Part shown: one piece after another, positions 52,101 through 55,517 of the stretch
How positions within the stretch are numbered: the first letter of the stretch is position 1
How the letters are laid out: each line of letters begins with the position of its first letter
From: Saccoglossus kowalevskii
Lineage: Eukaryota; Hemichordata; Enteropneusta; Harrimaniidae
Assembly (NCBI RefSeq): GCF_000003605.2
Contig: NW_003133360.1
Location: 128,175 to 183,691 of the forward strand
Length of the DNA stretch: 55,517 nt
Direction: 5' to 3'
The notes under the pieces: model-generated
The model's database searches: none
What the model was told of the DNA's origin: nothing
Seen by the model: only the letters and a program-made list of their open reading frames with translations
Made by a program: the position numbers and the translations under genes

Positions 52101-53240
52101 AAGTCGAAAATATTACTTTTTACCAAAAATGACCAAAATATTCACCAAATTTAGAGAATTAAAGATATCATTACAAATTGAACAAATCTGAAAGAGGTCC
52201 ACATGTAGTACCTATATATGCAATATCAAAGCAATTGGACTTGTGGTTTTTAACAAGAAGTCGAAAATATTACTTTTTACCAAAAATGACAAAAATATTC
52301 ACCAAAATTAGAGAATTAAAGATATCATTACAAAATGAACAAATCTGAGAGAGGTATATAGTACCTATATATGTAATATCAAAACAATTGGACTTGCGGT
52401 TTTTAAGTCGAAAATATCACTTTTTACCAAAAATGACAAACATATTCACCAAAATTAGAGAATTGAAGATATCATTACAAAATGAACAAATCTGAGAGAG
52501 GTATATAGTACCTACATATGAAATATCAAAACAATTGGACTTGTGGTTTTTAAGTCGAAAATATCACTTTTTACCAAAAATGACAAAAATATTCACCAAA
52601 ATTAGAGAATTGAAGATATCAACATGAAATGAACAAATCTGAGAGAGTTCTACCCAAGGTACATATACACCAAGTATCAAAGCATTCAGGCTTGTAGTTT
52701 TCAAGAAGAAGTCGAAAAAGCAAAACATTGACACGGACGACGACGGACAATCACTCATATGATAAGCTCCGCTCGACAAAGTCGACAGCGGAGCTAAAAA
52801 TAAATGAGTCATCACACTAGGTGGATAATTGGTTTCCATGTGACGTGTACAACACATGCAAAATCCATTGTTTCCAACAGTTTTTTTTTTTGCCCATATT
52901 ATCTGGTCCTTAGAATTTACAAGAGTAAATTGTAGAATTTTGAGATAGGTCATTTGTAAGACTATAACATTACCTTTTATACCTACAGCAAGTGAACTAT
53001 TATAGTGATTGGGAATACCAAACACTTTTGTTAAAAAAAAATTCAAAGGTGCAGCTTCAATGTAATTTTCATACGGTGACATCTTTTCTGATGTGCTGGA
53101 CTGTGTTTTGGACTTCTTCGATTGAGGTGACTCATCTTCTGTTCTGGACTTCTTGCAAGAAAGATGAGAAGATGGCTGTTCATCTGATCTTCTTCGCTTA
53201 TTGGATTGATTAGATGAAGAACCAGCTTTTTCAAAATCAT
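46069..53240 (-). CDS. Tdp1: Tyrosyl-DNA phosphodiesterase 1 (Tdp1), 12 exons seen, 5' end missing
   Basis: Minus-strand exons are 53240-52974, 51795-51696, 51071-50940, 50699-50607, 49999-49826, 49588-49510, 48972-48790, 48635-48520, 47969-47862, 47679-47577, 46618-46513 and 46142-46069. All junctions are GT-AG and keep one frame, giving about 511 codons including the stop. Two HKN active-site motifs are present: GTHHSKMM followed by [11 protein letters not shown] and QKTQG, and PHIKTY followed by [10 protein letters not shown] and SYEIGVLF. The protein ends with the family C-terminus, NMWCPS. By family knowledge the enzyme hydrolyses 3'-phosphotyrosyl links left by topoisomerase I and acts in the nucleus and mitochondria. 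Human TDP1 is about 608 residues, so roughly 100 N-terminal residues are absent or very diverged. The first visible exon begins mid-codon with a Lys/Ser-rich linker. No frameshift or missing catalytic residue was seen. Confidence 0.96.
46513..46618 (-). CDS. Tdp1: Tdp1 exon: [13 protein letters not shown] segment
   Basis: Acceptor TTCTTGAAG; donor GACGG|GTAAGT; 106 nt. It encodes [35 protein letters not shown], matching human ATFPVPYDLPPELY. A second AG four bases downstream could also serve as an acceptor but would break the frame. Confidence 0.88.
47418..47510. repeat. Isolated relic of the 43.9-45.3 kb element monomer inside a Tdp1 intron
   Basis: AAAACAAAATGG, CCAGTCGGCCATTT and ACGTGATG-like words occur in the same order and spacing as at about 44928-44990. 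A single degraded copy in the intron between the 47577 and 46618 exon edges. Confidence 0.6.
47577..47679 (-). CDS. Tdp1: Tdp1 exon: ANLSKAAWG and SYEIGVLF
   Basis: Acceptor AAATTCAG; donor AAAGTG|GTAAGT; 103 nt. It encodes [19 protein letters not shown] then [15 protein letters not shown]. It carries the Asn and Glu of HKN motif 2. Confidence 0.96.
47862..47969 (-). CDS. Tdp1: Tdp1 exon: second catalytic motif PHIKTY
   Basis: Acceptor TGTTTACAG; donor ACCAG|GTATAG; 108 nt. It encodes [18 protein letters not shown] then YLAWFIVT. The H and K of HKN motif 2 (the general acid histidine) are in HIKTY. Confidence 0.96.
48520..48635 (-). CDS. Tdp1: Tdp1 exon: [18 protein letters not shown] block
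   Basis: Acceptor TCTTTTTAG; donor TTACA|GTAAGC; 116 nt, ending in phase 2. It encodes [20 protein letters not shown], matching human [15 protein letters not shown]. The split codon at the end completes a histidine with the next exon. Confidence 0.93.
48790..48972 (-). CDS. Tdp1: Tdp1 exon: [13 protein letters not shown] block
   Basis: Acceptor TTTTTCAG; donor AACTTG|GTAAGA; 183 nt, phase 0 at both ends. It encodes [20 protein letters not shown] followed by LSSEWLESL and a variable Lys-rich loop. Confidence 0.95.
49510..49588 (-). CDS. Tdp1: Tdp1 exon: IIGSVPGRH to WGHLKLRK
   Basis: Acceptor ATGTTGCAG; donor CGAAAG|GTAAAT; 79 nt, ending in phase 0. It encodes [20 protein letters not shown] then HLKLRK, the family block VYLIGSTPGR...WGHFRLKK. 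Confidence 0.95.
49826..49999 (-). CDS. Tdp1: Tdp1 exon: WISPLFPKL to HDMSSAK
   Basis: Acceptor TTTGTAG; donor GCAAA|GTAAGC; 174 nt. It encodes [10 protein letters not shown], an acidic loop, [20 protein letters not shown] and [11 protein letters not shown], matching the FKADLISYL...KEWIDVIHKHDLS region of human TDP1. Confidence 0.95.
50607..50699 (-). CDS. Tdp1: Tdp1 exon: catalytic K and N of motif 1
   Basis: Acceptor TTTTTTCAG; donor CAGGG|GTGAGT; 93 nt. It encodes [19 protein letters not shown] then [11 protein letters not shown]. It contains the lysine and asparagine of HKN motif 1 and the substrate-contacting glutamine. Confidence 0.95.
50940..51071 (-). CDS. Tdp1: Tdp1 exon: LLIIHGS to GTHH, first catalytic histidine
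   Basis: Acceptor TGTGACAG; donor CACAG|GTAACC; 132 nt. It encodes [27 protein letters not shown]. The last histidine here is the catalytic nucleophile of HKN motif 1. The S codon after it is split by the intron. Confidence 0.95.
51696..51795 (-). CDS. Tdp1: Tdp1 exon: [19 protein letters not shown] segment
   Basis: Acceptor TTTTCTAG; donor GTTCAG|GTTTGT; 100 nt. It encodes [17 protein letters not shown] followed by [15 protein letters not shown], closely matching the conserved Tdp1 block before the first strand of the active site. Phase 1 in, 2 out. Confidence 0.95.
51836..52796 (+). mobile_element. Second Helentron-like element with about 150-bp core repeats, in Tdp1 intron
   Basis: TAGCTCCGCTGT at 51836-51847 is the perfect inverse of ACAGCGGAGCTA at 52785-52796. 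The 3' end folds as a hairpin (52765-52795, arms AGCTCCGC/GCGGAGCT with an inner CGAC/GTCG), preceded by GACACGGACGACGACGGAC. The inner part is a tandem array with GGACTTG-type landmarks at about 51923, 52080, 52237, 52390, 52537 and 52690 (spacings 157, 157, 153, 147, 153). It lies wholly in the intron between exons 52974 and 51795. No protein is encoded. Confidence 0.7.
52974..53240 (-). CDS. Tdp1: Tdp1 exon (first visible): basic/serine linker and start of catalytic domain
   Basis: Acceptor ATTATCCAG; donor AAAAG|GTAATG; 267 nt, phase 1 at both ends. It encodes a Ser/Lys/Arg-rich stretch with KRRRSDEQ and CKKSRTEDE segments, then [18 protein letters not shown], which matches the PFQFYLTRVSG-type start of the Tdp1 fold. 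Confidence 0.9.
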
Positions 53241-54240
53241 CTGGATAATTAAAATTCAGAAATGAAATTGAATTAAATAAAGACTACATACAGTCAGCAA
53301 TATTAGGTATAATTCAATATAGTTCAATTTTAATCTGCTAAATGAATTCTGATTTCATTGTTATTCGCAACTGAGATAAAAGTATACCATTAATGCTTTT
53401 TAAAGCACATATCCAATTTTGAACTGGTTAAATTTTAATTTAAACTCAGTGATTACAAAATACATTAGAGGCTATACATGGTGCAACTTTTGATTTCAGA
53501 AAAACAACATTGCCATCATTACTTGTGATGTTTCATAGCCGCAAAAATACGAAGTTTTATTGCCGTTAAAAATAATTGCAAATTTATTGTGTAAATGGGT
53601 AAGATACAATATCATCATAAAAGCTGTTTCCGTAAACTTATTTTATTACCTTTTGAAATGTTTTAATGAAATCAACATCAACATATCATACTAAAACTTC
53701 AATAATAATGAATTTTACTTTCGCAATGCATTATATGATTGTAAATATTCGGATTGCCACACTGTATTTTGATTGGTTAATGGCATTCCTGACCTATCAG
53801 ATCAAAAAGAAATGCTGAATTGCCCATATTTTAGAAACCACACCCACTTTTGTGAAACCATGGCTAAATTGGGCAGGACTCCAGAAGGAGTACCTAGACT
53901 TTATGCAATTTTTTTTAAATTATGCTAATTTATTCATGACGTAGCAGTTTCTGTGCTCATGAATATTCATTAATTTGTGGATCAATACATTCTAAAAGGG
54001 GAGATATATTATTTTTGGGGGAGGAGTTAGAAAGGGGGACTAGCAATCCTTAGGGGGTCAATACAAAGAAAGGACCCATTTGGAGAGCAGCATTGATCCT
54101 CGTCTCTGTTGTTGCATGTGACCTGCAGCTGTCAACTGTGTTCGTACTTCGACTGGCTTCCATGTGAGGTAGTTTCTTGTGTTCTGTTTTTCTGACTTGA
54201 GTTCTTGATATACAGAAGTTGCTATTCATGTTTTTTTCTT
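53241..54240. other. Region 5' of the first visible Tdp1 exon
   Basis: No start-containing Tdp1 exon with the required phase-1 donor could be recognised. An ATTAACCAAT word (minus strand, about 53770) and ATTCATGA-rich sequence near 53920-53970 might belong to a promoter, but this is weak. Confidence 0.4.
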
Positions 54241-54244
54241 TCTT

Positions 54245-54335
54245 CCATATCTTGTCCGGTAGGAGTGTCCTGTCCACGATTCGAACTTGCAATCTTTGAG
54301 TTCCCAGCGCACTGTCTTGTCCACTGTACCACGAG
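54245..54335 (-). repeat. tRNA-like unit 1 (SINE or tRNA pseudogene)
   Basis: Minus strand: A-box-like TGGTACAGTGG (54321-54331) and B-box-like GTTCGAATCG (54278-54287) at tRNA-like spacing. The acceptor arms do not pair well, so it is not called a functional tRNA. Confidence 0.55.
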
Positions 54336-54339
54336 TGTC

Positions 54340-54420
54340 GTACTAACCGTACTGGATTCGAACCAGCGATCTCTCACATTGCCTACATTGTACATATCCA
54401 CTGAACCATATGGGTAGTCA
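54340..54420 (-). repeat. tRNA-like unit 2 (SINE or tRNA pseudogene)
   Basis: Minus strand: TGGTTCAGTGG (54398-54408) and a perfect B-box GGTTCGAATCC (54354-54364). It sits directly beside unit 1 in the same orientation. Confidence 0.6.
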
Positions 54421-54479
54421 TGCAAATGAATGATTTGTTTTCATATTTAGCTTTATTGCAAATTAGTGTTTGCGAGAAA

Positions 54480-54550
54480 AGGCAGGCATAAGAATTGAAC
54501 CCAGGTCCTCCTGATCACTGTGTAGACAACTGAACCACAAGACCACAATG
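54480..54550 (-). repeat. tRNA-like unit 3 (SINE or tRNA pseudogene)
   Basis: Minus strand: TGGTTCAGTTG (54527-54537) and GGGTTCAATTC (54492-54502) at tRNA spacing. Same orientation as units 1 and 2. Confidence 0.55.
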
Positions 54551-54710
54551 GATTAACTGGATGTGCTTGCATTTGATAAGATTATATAGTGTGTATTGAG
54601 TTACAATTGTCCACAAAATTGCCAATTTTGTGTTTTTACTTGTGTAAACTATATGCATGCCATAACCCGTTAGTGTACATCTTGCCAATTGGGTGTTTGC
54701 CATTTGCGTT

Positions 54711-54832
54711 GCCCATACCTGACCCGACCCTAACCCTAATGCCAAGACACGTTCCTGTTAATATTTCCGTTGCCCATACCTGACCCGACCCTAACCCTAA
54801 TGCCAAAACACGTTCCTGTTTATATTTGCTCA
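54711..54832. repeat. 61-bp tandem duplication with telomere-like CCCTAA words
   Basis: GCCCATACCTGACCCGACCC followed by TAACCCTAATGCCAA recurs at 54711 and 54772. Each copy holds two CCCTAA units. Confidence 0.9.
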
Positions 54833-54889
54833 ATAATGATACTCTGTTGTGCACTGTCTTCGGGTAAGTTGCATTTATGTCAACTGATT

Positions 54890-55517
54890 AAACAAGTCGC
54901 GTTTAAGTAATTTCCACTATTAACAAGTGGTTAAATTGTGACAATAAATGTGTGGACAAATATTTGAGATTAATTTTGGTGTAGACAATTCGTTTAATTA
55001 TTTTACACCATTACTTACTTAGTTTGGTGTAAACAACTCACGTTTGATTAATTCCCACAATTACAGGCTGTTAAATTAAAAGAAGAAATGTGCGGACAAA
55101 TATTTTAGACTTATTTTGGTGTAGACAGCTCTCGTTTGATTAATTCCCACAATTACAAGTTGTTAAATTGAGAGAATAAGTGTGCGGACAAATATTTTAG
55201 ACTTATTTTGGTGTAGACAGCTCTCATTTGATTAATTCCCACAATTACAAGTTGTTAAATTGAGAGAATGAATGTGCGAACAAATATTTAATACTTATTT
55301 TGGTGTAGACAGCTCTCGTTTAATTATTTTACACCATTACAAGTTGTTAAATTGAGAGAATAAGTGTGCGGACAAATATTTTAGACTTATTTTGGTGTAG
55401 ACAGCTCTTGTTTGATTAATTCCCACAATTACAAGTTGTTAAATTGAGAGAATAAGTGTGCGGACAAATATTTTAGACTTATTTTGGTGTAGACAGCTCT
55501 CGTTTGATTAATTCCCA
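54890..55517. repeat. 92-bp satellite, at least 6 copies, running off the window end
   Basis: GGTGTAGACAGCTCTCGTTT and GATTAATTCCCACAATTACA-type words recur with GTAGAC landmarks at 55029, 55121, 55213, 55305, 55397 and 55489, exactly 92 bases apart. A diverged, shorter-spaced copy lies at 54981 and another at about 54890. Confidence 0.95.

Noticed and set aside
52564-53082. 172-codon frame at the Tdp1 exon
   Set aside because: Only its first part (52974 and above) is exon; the rest is read-through into the intron and repeat element.
54340-54420. Functional tRNA gene
   Set aside because: A and B boxes are good, but a paired acceptor stem could not be formed and similar units sit beside it, so it is called tRNA-like.
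54711-54832. Possible internal telomere tract
   Set aside because: Only two CCCTAA words per 61-bp copy; too short and embedded in another repeat.
1-55517. CRISPR array, phage or bacterial operon
   Set aside because: Tandem arrays here have no unique spacers, and both genes have spliceosomal introns; this is animal DNA.

Overview
This is a window of animal nuclear DNA: AT-rich, intron-rich, with GT/AG splice sites, long introns, tandem satellites, tRNA-derived repeats and Helitron-like non-autonomous elements, plus a 547-base assembly gap. The repeat style and the protein sequences fit a marine invertebrate (hemichordate, cephalochordate or a lophotrochozoan are all possible). The species cannot be fixed from the sequence alone. 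No bacterial-type operon, CRISPR array or intact viral gene was seen.

Two real protein-coding genes could be assembled exon by exon, both on the minus strand. (1) A complete visual system homeobox gene (Vsx, Vsx2/Chx10-like) runs from its start codon at 27714 down to its stop at 11473. Five coding exons give 361 residues with an eh1 octapeptide, a basic nuclear localisation stretch, a paired-like Q50 homeodomain, a CVC domain and a C-terminal OAR motif. All splice phases agree. (2) A tyrosyl-DNA phosphodiesterase 1 gene (Tdp1) runs from 53240 down to its stop at 46069. Twelve coding exons carry both catalytic HKN motifs and the whole phosphodiesterase fold. Its 5' end, with the start codon and part of the variable N-terminus, was not found.

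Layout: 1-11472 is the non-coding region downstream of Vsx. 11473-27714 is Vsx, whose introns 1 and 3 hold three tandem arrays (28/56-bp, 30-bp and 52-bp). 27715-43887 is a long upstream non-coding region, probably regulatory, with homeodomain, CRE, DR2 and E-box motifs and one transposon-like relic. 43888-45320 is a Helitron/Helentron-like element with about 160-bp core repeats that contains the gap. 46069-53240 is Tdp1, with a second element of similar design in its first visible intron and a relic monomer of the first element in another intron. 53241-55517 holds three tRNA-like units, a 61-bp duplication with telomere-like blocks, and a 92-bp satellite that runs off the end.

The two genes have no obvious shared function: Vsx is a developmental transcription factor (eye and interneuron identity) and Tdp1 is a housekeeping DNA-repair enzyme. 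Most short open frames elsewhere look like chance. No new enzymatic or defence system was found. The most unusual content is the repeat biology and the possible cis-regulatory sites around Vsx.
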